Assembly (NCBI GenBank): GCA_033721235.1
Contig: JAWWAY010000007.1
Coordinates: 93,753-157,752 of the forward strand
From: UBA5078 sp033721235
Lineage (GTDB): Bacteria; Pseudomonadota; Gammaproteobacteria; Pseudomonadales; Pseudohongiellaceae
Length of the DNA stretch: 64,000 nucleotides
Reading direction: 5' to 3'
In this document: positions 46,409 through 54,193 of the stretch, piece after piece
Numbering within the stretch: the first letter of the stretch is position 1
Layout: every line of letters starts with the position of its first letter
Position numbers and translations under genes: made by a program
The notes under the pieces: model-generated
Told to the model about the DNA's origin: nothing
What the model saw: the letters and a program-made list of their open reading frames with translations, nothing else
The model's database searches: none

Positions 46409-47992
46409 TCATCTAAAAAAATTGGTTCTTTTCCGACTTTCCATCGCAGATGGCAGCGGGTAGTTTTGATCCGACTCGACGTTTGCCCCAGCTGCCGGTT
46501 CTGCTTCCTCCAAAGCAGCCGCCCATGCAAGTACACCAGCAATGGCGACATCACCATGACGATAAAATCCGTCACTTCCTCTATCTCTTCCCTCACTCAT
46601 TTTTGGACTGCCTTGGTGGAGAACTACTCGACGATGATCGGCAATGTGATCTTCGCTCTTTGGCACCAAGATGCTTCGATCTTCGTAAGCAGACTTATAC
46701 TTCGGAAAAAATTCGGCATACCACTTTTGTGTAGCCATTACGCAATCAATACGCTGTTCACCGTACTCTTGTAATGCAGCCTCAGCATGTGACTGCCCGT
46801 TCCCGCGAGCATCGAATTTGGCGTGATGAAACAGTGGTATATGATCTAGAATAAAAAGCATGATTAGTTTTTGCACATCGAACGGTATCTTGCGTAACTC
46901 TAAGTCAAATCCGACTCTCCATCGACGATGCCCGTTTTCTTGCATCACTCTCATGGCAGATAGATCACCATCTCGGCCAAAGTCCTGAGCAAAAACAGTT
47001 CTTGCGCCCATATTCATGCTGTCGATGACCGGCTTTAGAATGTCGTTACACCATTGCTCTGCCTCTTCAATTCTATTCGGATCAGTCACCCACTCAGCTG
47101 GTCTTGCAAAGCGCAGAACGGGTATGGTTTCTTCTTGGCATTGCTCTATTAGCGTTCGCGTGAAGTAAGCGCCCGAACCGGCGGAGGGAATACAGCCAAG
47201 CTCCTCGTCTGCAGCGCTGCCGTAAAGGGCATAAATTTGTTCTCGAAACGCACGCTCTTTCTCCGCTGACCAGATTTCACCTTTGACCAGGCAAATGCGC
47301 TGATAAAAACCTTGGGCCAGTGCATCATCAAAAGTGACTTTGTGAACTGAGTAGTTCAACTTGCCAGCTTCGATCTCTCTGATGATCTGGTTGAATGGAT
47401 TACCATCACCAAAGTGGGTGCTGCAAATATCAACACGACCACCCCAGATCAGGAACGCCATGGCAGCATCGATTAGCGACTGCAGATCATCATGGAACGC
47501 TGCCTCATCGAGTCGTGCATGTCCTTGATGTCCACGCAAGTTTGACGGCTTGCTGGAAAGTGCAACAATCTCATGGCCTGAAGCCATGCGAATGCGGTAG
47601 CGAAGGATGTCTTTCGATTCATCATCAACCACCGACTTGTCCAGAGAAACTGAGATTGCGGAGGCAACCACTTGATATGCTTTAGCGAAATTTGCGCAGT
47701 CTCCAATAAACTCAGCGGCCATTTCTTTGTTGTATCCAACATAGTACTGGTTCATACCATTGCGATGCGCAGCTTCCAAAGTGGCTTCCGCTGCGAGACA
47801 GCCCCATGTGCCACCTATACGTCTGGACTTAACGAGCACCCGCACGGGGGAGCGATCCTCATGCCACGCCTTTTGATAGGGCAAAAGGACATCGGGCACC
47901 GATGATGCATTGAACTGCCCGACTCGCTCGCGCTGAATATCCTCAACTTGATCAAGCAGCTCCTTCTCTTGGGCATCACTTAATTTAGCCAT
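46409..47992 (-). CDS. Terminase large subunit
   Basis: 527 residues. The ATPase begins with the Mu-type variant Walker A 'LVKSRRIGGTWG' (about 53-64), followed by 'NLRGHQGHARLDEAAFHDD' (Walker B region) and 'DICSTHFGDGNPFN'. The nuclease domain contains 'VFAQDFGRDGDLSAMRVM' with catalytic acidic residues. Cuts and pumps DNA into the prohead by headful packaging of inserted copies. Start overlaps the end of the small subunit gene. Confidence 0.92.
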   Translation of the reverse strand: MAKLSDAQEKELLDQVEDIQRERVGQFNASSVPDVLLPYQKAWHEDRSPVRVLVKSRRIGGTWGCLAAEATLEAAHRNGMNQYYVGYNKEMAAEFIGDCANFAKAYQVVASAISVSLDKSVVDDESKDILRYRIRMASGHEIVALSSKPSNLRGHQGHARLDEAAFHDDLQSLIDAAMAFLIWGGRVDICSTHFGDGNPFNQIIREIEAGKLNYSVHKVTFDDALAQGFYQRICLVKGEIWSAEKERAFREQIYALYGSAADEELGCIPSAGSGAYFTRTLIEQCQEETIPVLRFARPAEWVTDPNRIEEAEQWCNDILKPVIDSMNMGARTVFAQDFGRDGDLSAMRVMQENGHRRWRVGFDLELRKIPFDVQKLIMLFILDHIPLFHHAKFDARGNGQSHAEAALQEYGEQRIDCVMATQKWYAEFFPKYKSAYEDRSILVPKSEDHIADHRRVVLHQGSPKMSEGRDRGSDGFYRHGDVAIAGVLAWAAALEEAEPAAGANVESDQNYPLPSAMESRKRTNFFR

Positions 47993-48548
47993 CTAACTTG
48001 ATTCCAAGGAATTTAGCGCGCACTCGTTCAAATTGCTGATCGGAAAGCCCGGCTTCAGCTTGAATCTGATCAACGGCTTCCTGTGTTTTTCTCGCAAGCT
48101 CTTCACGTACTTTTTTGGCCCATTGCTTTTGTGGTAGTGAAGCGCGCGAGATATTGCCCAAGGCACGGAACAGCGTGCTGATCTCTTTAATAGAAATCTT
48201 GTTGTCGGTATCGTCGGGGTCGTACTGATTCATCAACTGGAAGATCAAGTCTTGCGCCAACGCAACGTTGGCCATACCCAGCGCATCGCCTTCATCATCC
48301 ATAGTCTCGTTCAGCAACTTTGCGGCAGCGGTACTAGAGCGAATTTTTTCAATACGATCCTTGAGCGCCTTTCCATAGATACCCAATCCAGATCGGCTGA
48401 CGGTCAGCTCTAGCTGGTGTTCGGCCAGCTTAGCATTGAGCTGCTGAGTCAATTCGTCGTAGTTGCTAAAGGCATTATCGACGAGCCGCGAGTCTAACCA
48501 CGCCTTGACCTCGGTTGGTAGCTGCTGAATTTTGCTGACGGCAGGCAT
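47985..48548 (-). CDS. Small terminase subunit-like protein (DUF3486, Mu gp27 type)
   Basis: 187 residues opening 'MPAVSKIQQLPTEVKAWLDSRLVDNAFSNYDELTQQLNAKL', the typical start of DUF3486 proteins that precede the large terminase in Mu-like phages. Helix-turn-helix N-terminus followed by coiled-coil helices. Expected to recognise the phage end for packaging. Confidence 0.88.
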   Translation of the reverse strand: MPAVSKIQQLPTEVKAWLDSRLVDNAFSNYDELTQQLNAKLAEHQLELTVSRSGLGIYGKALKDRIEKIRSSTAAAKLLNETMDDEGDALGMANVALAQDLIFQLMNQYDPDDTDNKISIKEISTLFRALGNISRASLPQKQWAKKVREELARKTQEAVDQIQAEAGLSDQQFERVRAKFLGIKLDG

Positions 48549-48550
48549 GA

Positions 48551-48862
48551 CTAGAACTCATTAGGGTGAGCAACACCCTTGATTTCATCTGCCAGACCGT
48601 CTAGAAAATCGACGCCGTGTACGCTGATCTTGGCCATCCAGCGCTCTTCAGTACGCATCGTGATCTCAACCAGTTTGTGACCTTCTAGGTAGTCCAATGA
48701 TTTGCGTATGTTCGATGCGGTAAAGCCCAAGTCCACATCATGTCGCAAACAGCGATTGACTAGTCCGTCGCCAATTGGTTCTGGCCTGTTTTGGGATAGC
48801 ACCTGCAGGATTCTTAGCCTGCGAAGGCGATGACGTTGTGTTTCTAGATCATTTAGACTCAT
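48551..48862 (-). CDS. Small winged-helix-like late protein (Mu gp26 position)
   Basis: 103 residues with the pattern of a winged helix: 'RRLRILQVLSQ ... FTASNIRKSLDYLEGHKLVEI'. The position just before the small terminase matches Mu gene 26. It could be a DNA-binding packaging accessory. Ends overlap with neighbours by a few bases, so it is translationally coupled. Confidence 0.7.
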   Translation of the reverse strand: MSLNDLETQRHRLRRLRILQVLSQNRPEPIGDGLVNRCLRHDVDLGFTASNIRKSLDYLEGHKLVEITMRTEERWMAKISVHGVDFLDGLADEIKGVAHPNEF

Positions 48863-49290
48863 TTATTTTTCCCCAGCTCCGCAATGCTTCGGCCCATTAT
48901 CTGTAGTTCTTTGTGTATATCGTTTCGAAGGTTATCGACCTTGCGCTCCAGATTCACCGCATGACTAAGCCAATCATCGCGTTTGATGTAGCCCCCAGCG
49001 ACACTCTCTCTGAACTCTCCGAACCGCTCTTCAAGTGACTCAAGCTTCTTATCTGTCCGTTCGCGCCACGAGGATTGTTCATCTTTATGCTCTTTAAACT
49101 GTCCGGCCAGCTCGCCCACTAACCTCTGCAGACTTTCATGGACGGCACCCCAGTACTCTTTTTGTGCTGCATCCTCTTTAGCTTGTGCTTTCTCTTCTCT
49201 GTCTAGTATCCATCTGATCGCGCCGCCAATAGCGGCCAGCATGAACAATATGATCGGCACAACGATCTTTAGAATATCGACGAACTCCAT
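48859..49290 (-). CDS. Membrane-anchored coiled-coil protein (DUF2730-like)
   Basis: 143 residues: one N-terminal transmembrane segment (about 8-27) followed by long charged coiled-coil helices. Resembles the DUF2730 proteins of Mu-like phages in position and layout; an i-spanin role in lysis is also possible because it lies close to the holin and endolysin. No overlapping o-spanin gene was found inside it. Confidence 0.65.
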   Translation of the reverse strand: MEFVDILKIVVPIILFMLAAIGGAIRWILDREEKAQAKEDAAQKEYWGAVHESLQRLVGELAGQFKEHKDEQSSWRERTDKKLESLEERFGEFRESVAGGYIKRDDWLSHAVNLERKVDNLRNDIHKELQIMGRSIAELGKNK

Positions 49291-49315
49291 AAACTCACTT
49301 CCTCAATCTATTAAC

Positions 49316-49741
49316 CTAAAACCCGCCGGATCGCTTGCCTGAGAATGCAGCCACCACTTGAGGTGCAATCTTCTCGGCGCTACGACCCACAACGTAGCCA
49401 CCAAGGCCAATCTTGAGAAGCTCCCACGCTTGGTCAGATAGTCGAAAAGCGAGAAGCCCGAATGAGTCGCATACAACCAGGACTAAGAATGTCAGCATTG
49501 CGATTGGTCGCCAGCTCTTCTGAATCCAGCTTTGACCCTGCGCTTCGGCGACGATGATTCGAGACTTAGACTGCAGAATTTCGCTTTCGTATTGAAGCAA
49601 CTGACCAGAGAACGAATTCTTTACCTTCGTTACTTCTGCCTGTAGCTGCATACGTTCTTCATCGGACGTATGAACGCTGTCGATGATTCGCTCCACTGGG
49701 TCTAAAGCGGAGGTGATAAACTTAAATACATCAATGCCCAT
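49316..49741 (-). CDS. Holin, 3-TM family (Holin_3TMs)
   Basis: 141 residues. A helical N-terminal part with 'EILQSKSRIIVAEAQGQSWIQKSWRPIAMLTFLVLVVCDSF' is the signature of the Holin_3TMs family, followed by a second hydrophobic segment 'LLKIGLGGYVVGRSAEK'. It opens the inner membrane at lysis and lies next to the endolysin, as expected. Confidence 0.85.
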   Translation of the reverse strand: MGIDVFKFITSALDPVERIIDSVHTSDEERMQLQAEVTKVKNSFSGQLLQYESEILQSKSRIIVAEAQGQSWIQKSWRPIAMLTFLVLVVCDSFGLLAFRLSDQAWELLKIGLGGYVVGRSAEKIAPQVVAAFSGKRSGGF

Positions 49742-49750
49742 GGTGTCACC

Positions 49751-50293
49751 TTACGAGTAAGCGCGGTTTTTCCAGCCCTGCAGGAATACTTGCTGAGACG
49801 GATCTTTAGCGGCAATGAGTTGGTAGATGCCAAACGACTCAGATCGCATGGCAGTGAGAAGATTTTTGTAATCGCGGATTTCGTTGATAGCGTCAATGGT
49901 TTTAGTGCCGATAATACCGTCTTCTTTAACTGTAATGGCACAGGCACGCAAGGCGCGCTGCATACACTTCGCGGCCACGACAGAGCGCATATTGACTAGC
50001 ATGTCGAACGCCTTGATGGCGATTCGGTCATGCATAATCTCGTCTAGACGGTAGTAGTCCCAGAAGTATTTTCTGTACAGCTTTGCGACTATTGACGGTT
50101 CTAGAGCACGAATATCGTCTTCGTTCACGTGGCCATCGCCCGTGACGTCAGCATCAATTAGAGGGAGTAGTTTTAGAAAACGCAGGCTAATACCATAGTC
50201 CGTAATACCACCGCTATCAGCAACATTATTGGACAGCCGCCCCTCTTTTCGAAGCGTCTCTTGTAAGGCGGTGATAAATGCGCTGGCACTCAT
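49751..50293 (-). CDS. Endolysin, glycoside hydrolase family 108
   Basis: 180 residues. The GH108 N-terminus carries the catalytic glutamate (E17) and 'DSGGITDYGIS'; the C-terminal part is the PG_binding_3 domain ('RALRACAITVKEDGIIGTKTIDAI'). Between them lies an EF-hand or dockerin-like loop 'DADVTGDGHVNEDD'. There is no signal peptide, so it needs the holin. The family consensus has GG after the glutamate; here it is GR. Confidence 0.92.
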   Translation of the reverse strand: MSASAFITALQETLRKEGRLSNNVADSGGITDYGISLRFLKLLPLIDADVTGDGHVNEDDIRALEPSIVAKLYRKYFWDYYRLDEIMHDRIAIKAFDMLVNMRSVVAAKCMQRALRACAITVKEDGIIGTKTIDAINEIRDYKNLLTAMRSESFGIYQLIAAKDPSQQVFLQGWKNRAYS

Positions 50294-50352
50294 GTCTACA
50301 ACTCAGTGTTTTTGAATTGCAGACTATGGTACGGATGATTAAAGCTACAGAC

Positions 50353-50370
50353 TTTTGACGCGCGTCAAAA
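50353..50370. promoter_or_regulatory. 18-bp perfect palindrome upstream of the endolysin gene
   Basis: TTTTGACGCGCGTCAAAA lies 60-77 bases upstream of the endolysin start, in the gap behind the lipoprotein gene. A near copy lies at 44010. Good candidate for the binding site of the late activator (Mor-like) or another dimeric regulator; no -35 element was identified. Confidence 0.5.
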
Positions 50371-50398
50371 AAGCACGAGAATTGAGATTAACCAGCAC

Positions 50399-50779
50399 TT
50401 ATAGTACGGGATGAGGACACTCGGTGCCGCCCCATTCTCCCGAATGAAGGGGAACGAAATACATATAGACTTCTAGTCCTTTAACTGCTGACCAAAAGTC
50501 CACTTCGTACTGATTAGGGCAAAAAGCTTGCCATTGACTTAGTGTTAGGTTTAGCTCTTTTGGTATAGAAATATAGATATCAACAGCACCATTACGTCTA
50601 GCGTCATAGTTAACTTCGGAAAATTTCCACCCGGCTCCTACTTCCTGTGTCCGATAATAGTCATTGACGGCAGTTAGTACATTTTGAATCTCGTCTGGCA
50701 ACAGCAAACTTTCATTGTCGTCGCAACCCAATAACGCAAACGTGCAGCTAGTTATTAAAATCCATTTATTTGCACTCAT
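50399..50779 (-). CDS. Small lipoprotein, possible lysogenic-conversion factor
   Basis: 126 residues from the ATG at 50779 (GAGGGT upstream). The signal peptide ends in the lipobox 'LLGC', so the mature protein would be lipid-anchored. The mature part has two further cysteines and no recognised domain. It lies at the head of the late region, between repressor and lysis genes. Possible roles are outer spanin, superinfection exclusion or envelope change; none can be chosen from the sequence. Confidence 0.65.
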   Translation of the reverse strand: MSANKWILITSCTFALLGCDDNESLLLPDEIQNVLTAVNDYYRTQEVGAGWKFSEVNYDARRNGAVDIYISIPKELNLTLSQWQAFCPNQYEVDFWSAVKGLEVYMYFVPLHSGEWGGTECPHPVL

Positions 50780-50893
50780 TTGTACCCTCAATTTATGCTA
50801 GTTCGCTTTGGTCTTACGAATCCAGTTCAGTATCTTTGATTCCGCGCTCTGCGCAATCTAATTTTGTTTTCACTGAAATGTAAGGAAGTACTG

Positions 50894-51073
50894 ATGGATC
50901 AGGTAGTAGATTTTACAACGAAACGAGATTTTAAAAAGAAAAACCTTTCAATAGAGAAAACTCTTCTCTCAGACTATTTACGAATCACTACAATTGGCGA
51001 TAAGAAACAATTCTTAACTGAGCTTGCTCTATGGGAACTCAAGGTGCAAAAACTTCTTAACAGCTCGGGCTAA
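50894..51073 (+). CDS. Small basic protein, unknown
   Basis: 59 residues starting MDQVVDF, with AAGGAAG upstream of the ATG. Rich in Lys, Leu and Thr, with 'TKRDFKKKNLSIEKTLLSDYLRI'. It is the only plus-strand gene between the minus-strand repressor and late operon. Could be expressed in the lysogen. No family recognised. Confidence 0.5.
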   Translation: MDQVVDFTTKRDFKKKNLSIEKTLLSDYLRITTIGDKKQFLTELALWELKVQKLLNSSG

Positions 51074-51101
51074 ACTTTGCATACCTCATGTCGCTGTTAG
51101 T

Positions 51102-51578
51102 TTACCCAGCTAACAGCGCGAATGCAGTCAGAATCGCCGGGTCATCAGCCTTGGGTTTCATTCCACGTATTTTGAATTGCTTATAGACAGTCGCTATAAC
51201 AAGAGCTTTATCTTCTGGCGTAAATTCTCCTTCCACATTTGGCCTCCCTGTCACCTCACTAACTTTTTGGATTACGTCAGCCAGCAACTTGTGATCTATG
51301 TCGCCACCGGTTCTATAGGACGGCGCGGGCTCTTGCAATTTTGGCTTCTCGTCTACATTCAAGCTCCTGACGCCTGTAACTATATACTGAATATCTGCAC
51401 CTTCAGCGGCTATGCCAAATAAATATTCGGCAGTAGGAGGCCGCTCTCCTTTTTCATAGGAAACTTGAGACCCTCGCTTTACACCACCAGCTTCCGCCAT
51501 CTGGGCCTGACTGAGGCCCAACTGATTGCGTTCCTGCTGTAATCGCTGGCCGCATTTCTCTAAATACCGAACATCCAT
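51102..51578 (-). CDS. XRE-family phage repressor
   Basis: 158 residues from MDVRYLEK. An N-terminal HTH_XRE domain ('GQRLQQERNQLGLSQAQMAEAGGVKRGSQVSYEKGERPPTAEYL'-like region, residues about 8-52) is followed by a C-terminal domain without peptidase motifs. The start at 51578 is chosen because a longer form to 51617 would include the palindrome at 51594. Divergent from the Ner-like gene, it holds the place of the Mu c / BcepMu repressor. Confidence 0.85.
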   Translation of the reverse strand: MDVRYLEKCGQRLQQERNQLGLSQAQMAEAGGVKRGSQVSYEKGERPPTAEYLFGIAAEGADIQYIVTGVRSLNVDEKPKLQEPAPSYRTGGDIDHKLLADVIQKVSEVTGRPNVEGEFTPEDKALVIATVYKQFKIRGMKPKADDPAILTAFALLAG

Positions 51579-51593
51579 AAGAAAACTCTTGAC

Positions 51594-51615
51594 GATGTTC
51601 GATATATCGTACATC
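51594..51615. promoter_or_regulatory. Repressor operator candidate
   Basis: A 22-bp near-perfect palindrome (10 of 11 base pairs) centred on GATATATC, in the about 100-base gap between the divergent repressor and Ner-like genes. The rest of the gap is AT-rich with TA-rich -10 like stretches near 51640-51662. Likely bound by the repressor or the Ner-like protein. Confidence 0.6.
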
Positions 51616-51678
51616 ATCTAAATATAAACACGTTTGTAGCATTAATTAACCATATATTAATCGAGGCAGTATACCACT

Positions 51679-51963
51679 GTGGAAGGTCAACGCATCCTAG
51701 ATAAACTTAAGTTGCAGGGATACAACTTCACTTTGATAGCCAAAGTTGTAGGTGTATCAACCAACTTAGTGTCACAAGTGGCCCACCGGAAAAGGCACAA
51801 CTATCAAGTTGCGGTGGCTATTGCCACCGCTCTTGGAAAACCCGCTAGTTCTGTATTCCCAGACATCCCTATGTATCACGGCCCATACATGACGGAGCGC
51901 GATAGGGAGATCGCCTTGGCTCGCAAACTGGACAACATAGGCGCTATCAGGAGGTCTGCATGA
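51679..51963 (+). CDS. Ner-like early HTH regulator
   Basis: 94 residues, GTG start with GAGG upstream. The HTH 'ILDKLKLQGYNFTLIAKVVGVSTNLVSQVAHRKR' and 'VAVAIATALGKPASSVFPDIP' match Ner/Nlp-type DNA-binding proteins. In Mu, Ner shuts down early transcription and the repressor promoter. First gene of the early operon; its end overlaps the antisense gene at 51947 by 17 bases. Confidence 0.82.
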   Translation: MEGQRILDKLKLQGYNFTLIAKVVGVSTNLVSQVAHRKRHNYQVAVAIATALGKPASSVFPDIPMYHGPYMTERDREIALARKLDNIGAIRRSA

Positions 51964-52192
51964 GCGTCCCTTTGTTTAGTCTAGTCTGCCAGTCGTTAAC
52001 CAGCTCTAGCGCCCCAGCAGGAACATTTTGGTCAAATATGTATTGGAGCATCTCTTCGGTACATACCTCCTGTGCATGCCTCAGATCAGGCATTGGTGTT
52101 ATCTCAACAACAAGACTGCTGAGATGTTTAATCATTAAAGCTTGGTTCATTGCTAGCATCTCTAGCCGCTCCACCCTCTGTAGCGTGCTCAT
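51947..52192 (-). CDS. Small antisense-oriented gene inside the early operon
   Basis: 81 residues, ATG preceded by a strong GGAGGAGAG site. Amino acid composition is that of a normal soluble protein, beginning with a short coiled-coil ('LQRVERLEMLAMNQALMIKHLSSL'). It fills the 337-base gap between the Ner-like gene and the next early gene on the opposite strand, so it faces the early transcript. The plus-strand frame over the same bases is serine-rich and looks like a shadow. Function unknown. Confidence 0.6.
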   Translation of the reverse strand: MSTLQRVERLEMLAMNQALMIKHLSSLVVEITPMPDLRHAQEVCTEEMLQYIFDQNVPAGALELVNDWQTRLNKGTLMQTS

Positions 52193-52300
52193 TTCTCTCT
52201 CCTCCGATTTGTCATGGAAATTAGCCTATCGCATTCGATTTGCTGCCACTAGAGCGCAAAAAACTCTTTGTTTAGAACATGCTGTTAGAGGGGGCTTCTA

Positions 52301-52786
52301 ATGCCGCGCCGAAATTGGAACCAAGTGCAACCGACAAGTATTACTCATGCAATTGAGCTGTGTACCAGTTATGCGCGAGAGAAACGCAATTTGTCTGTTG
52401 AGCGCATCGCAGAGCTGATGGGCATGGCCAGCCATCACTCCCTGTACAAGTGGATGGCAGAGGGAAGAATGCCTCTTAACATGCTGAGACCGTTCGAGCA
52501 TGCCTGCGGCGCTAACTACGTGAGCAAGTATATTGCCCATAGCGCTCGACTTCTTACCATGCCGATCCCATCAGGCCGCAAGGCTGATGCGCGAGACGTG
52601 AACTCACTTCAGGCAAGTCTCACTGAAGCCGTCTCAGTGCTTATCGACTTCTACGAAGGCAAATCCTCAGCACCTTCTTGTGTCGGCCCCGTCGTGACAG
52701 CAATGGAAAACCTTGGCTGGCACAAAGCCAATGTAGACAAATCCGATCAACCTGACCTTCAACTATTTGAGGACGAAGAATCATGA
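52301..52786 (+). CDS. Early HTH-like protein of BcepMu-type phages
   Basis: 161 residues. The N-terminal half reads as a DNA-binding helix-turn-helix ('LSVERIAELMGMASHHSLYKWMAEGRMPLNMLRPFEHACG'), the C-terminal half is helical and acidic. Good ribosome site. Its position after Ner fits a regulator or accessory of transposition; I do not recognise a named family. Confidence 0.7.
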   Translation: MPRRNWNQVQPTSITHAIELCTSYAREKRNLSVERIAELMGMASHHSLYKWMAEGRMPLNMLRPFEHACGANYVSKYIAHSARLLTMPIPSGRKADARDVNSLQASLTEAVSVLIDFYEGKSSAPSCVGPVVTAMENLGWHKANVDKSDQPDLQLFEDEES

Positions 52787-52911
52787 AGCGACGCTCACAA
52801 CCTAAGCAAAGCAAATCCCGTGGCACTTACGGCAGAAAACTAGCAACCGGAAACATGATGTATGGCCACTTTCCCCACCGTCGATTTCAGACGGTAAGAG
52901 GGCAGAAGTAA
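52783..52911 (+). CDS. 42-residue basic peptide
   Basis: A short frame starting in the ATGA overlap with the previous stop and ending in a TAATG overlap with the next start. It encodes 42 residues rich in Arg, Lys and Gln, ending 'RRFQTVRGQK'. Coupling on both sides strongly suggests that it is translated. Possibly nucleic acid binding; function unknown. Confidence 0.6.
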   Translation: MKRRSQPKQSKSRGTYGRKLATGNMMYGHFPHRRFQTVRGQK

Positions 52912-53210
52912 TGGCGGAGAACATTCACGAAAGAGTTTGCGAGCTCCTGCTAGCGCTAGCAGGTAACGAGGTGATGGGCGTGAGAAACAGCGAACTAGCA
53001 AGCGCACTTAATGTCTCGCGACCCACGATTACTCGCGATCTCTCTGCGCTGGAGAAAATCGGCATGGTTGAAGAAATTCCGGGGCTAACTGGACGCTGGC
53101 GACTAGGCCCTCGACTCATACAGATTTCGCGAGCGCATACAGAAAGTATTGCTCGCATCAAAGCCAATATCGCTGAGATAGAGCAGCGATTTTCACGCAC
53201 ATTCAGCTAA
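52911..53210 (+). CDS. IclR-type winged-helix early protein
   Basis: 99 residues forming little more than an IclR-like winged helix ('GVRNSELASALNVSRPTITRDLSALEKIGMVEEIPGLTGRWRLGPRLIQI') and a short helical tail; the effector domain of full IclR regulators is absent. Likely a phage DNA-binding accessory or regulator. Confidence 0.75.
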   Translation: MAENIHERVCELLLALAGNEVMGVRNSELASALNVSRPTITRDLSALEKIGMVEEIPGLTGRWRLGPRLIQISRAHTESIARIKANIAEIEQRFSRTFS

Positions 53211-53224
53211 TTAGGAGAGAGCAC

Positions 53225-54187
53225 ATGGCTACCGCTAAGACAGAGAAGAAACCCGGACGACCAAAAAACCCTGCGCCTAAAAAGAAAGCAACAGAAGGCG
53301 TCACAAAGACACCTGACGACTTGATTGAACAAGAAGCGGCCTTCAATCAAGCCCGCATTGAAGAAGAGCAAAACTTAGTAGTCATCGATCAGACTTATGG
53401 TGAAAACCTGCCTTACGACAAGACTAGGCTGGAAAACGAAACGCAATTCTACTTACGCGAATCCGCCTCCTCGATGCTGGAGGCTGGACGCAGACTGATA
53501 CTGCTAAAAGAACACGAGAAGCATGGCGAGTTTATCGGCTCGCTTGATCGAATAGGTCTATCTCCTAGAGCTGCGCAAAAAATGATGCAGGTAGCAGTAA
53601 AGTTCGCAAAAGCGCCAACGTTGGCGCATTTAGGTAAATCCAAGATGCTAGAGCTAATGGTTGAAGATGATGACGACCTAGAAGCTCTCGCAGACGGCGG
53701 TACAGTCGCCGGTTTAAAACTTGATGACATCGACAAAATGTCTGTGCGTGAGCTTAAGAGCGCGCTGCGCAAAGCACGGGAAAAAGCGAAGGCTGAGGCG
53801 GAAGTCACTGAGAAGCTGCTTGAGTCAAAAGACGAGAAAATCAATCAGCTAGACCGCGAGTTCATTGAGCGAACCAAGCGCGTAAAGCAGTGGTCAGGCG
53901 TGGTGTCTGAGATTACTTCAAACGTGATGACGATGTCCGGCGCGGTGATTATGAACATCAATCACCTTGCCGAGCAGATCGATCAGATCTTACAGGAAAT
54001 GGACAACTTCGACCTGAGCGATGGCGAAGCGGCTGCGATAGTCGAGCCATTCGGTGCGCAAATCAATTCCCTAAGCCAACATTTGTCCGGTCTCACGGCT
54101 TCGTTCGACAACAACTTGGCGGGCTACTTGCCCGTTCACGATACCCCGTATGTACCACTCCCTGATGTAAGTGATTCTGCGGAGTAA
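53225..54187 (+). CDS. DUF3102-like early protein
   Basis: 320 residues. A Lys/Pro-rich N-terminus (1-40) is followed by a DUF3102-like region ('FYLRESASSMLEAGRRLILLKEHEKHGEFIGSLDRIGLSPRAAQKMMQVAVKFA', about 75-130), then long helices with coiled-coil character and an acidic C-terminus. Proteins of this type lie directly before the transposase in BcepMu-type phages. A DNA-binding or transposition accessory role is inferred. Confidence 0.75.
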   Translation: MATAKTEKKPGRPKNPAPKKKATEGVTKTPDDLIEQEAAFNQARIEEEQNLVVIDQTYGENLPYDKTRLENETQFYLRESASSMLEAGRRLILLKEHEKHGEFIGSLDRIGLSPRAAQKMMQVAVKFAKAPTLAHLGKSKMLELMVEDDDDLEALADGGTVAGLKLDDIDKMSVRELKSALRKAREKAKAEAEVTEKLLESKDEKINQLDREFIERTKRVKQWSGVVSEITSNVMTMSGAVIMNINHLAEQIDQILQEMDNFDLSDGEAAAIVEPFGAQINSLSQHLSGLTASFDNNLAGYLPVHDTPYVPLPDVSDSAE

Positions 54188-54193
54188 TCGACA

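Noticed and set aside
51960..52301. Plus-strand frame of 113 residues in the early operon
   Set aside because: Serine-, leucine- and cysteine-rich composition without ribosome site; it lies opposite the better supported minus-strand gene at 51947.
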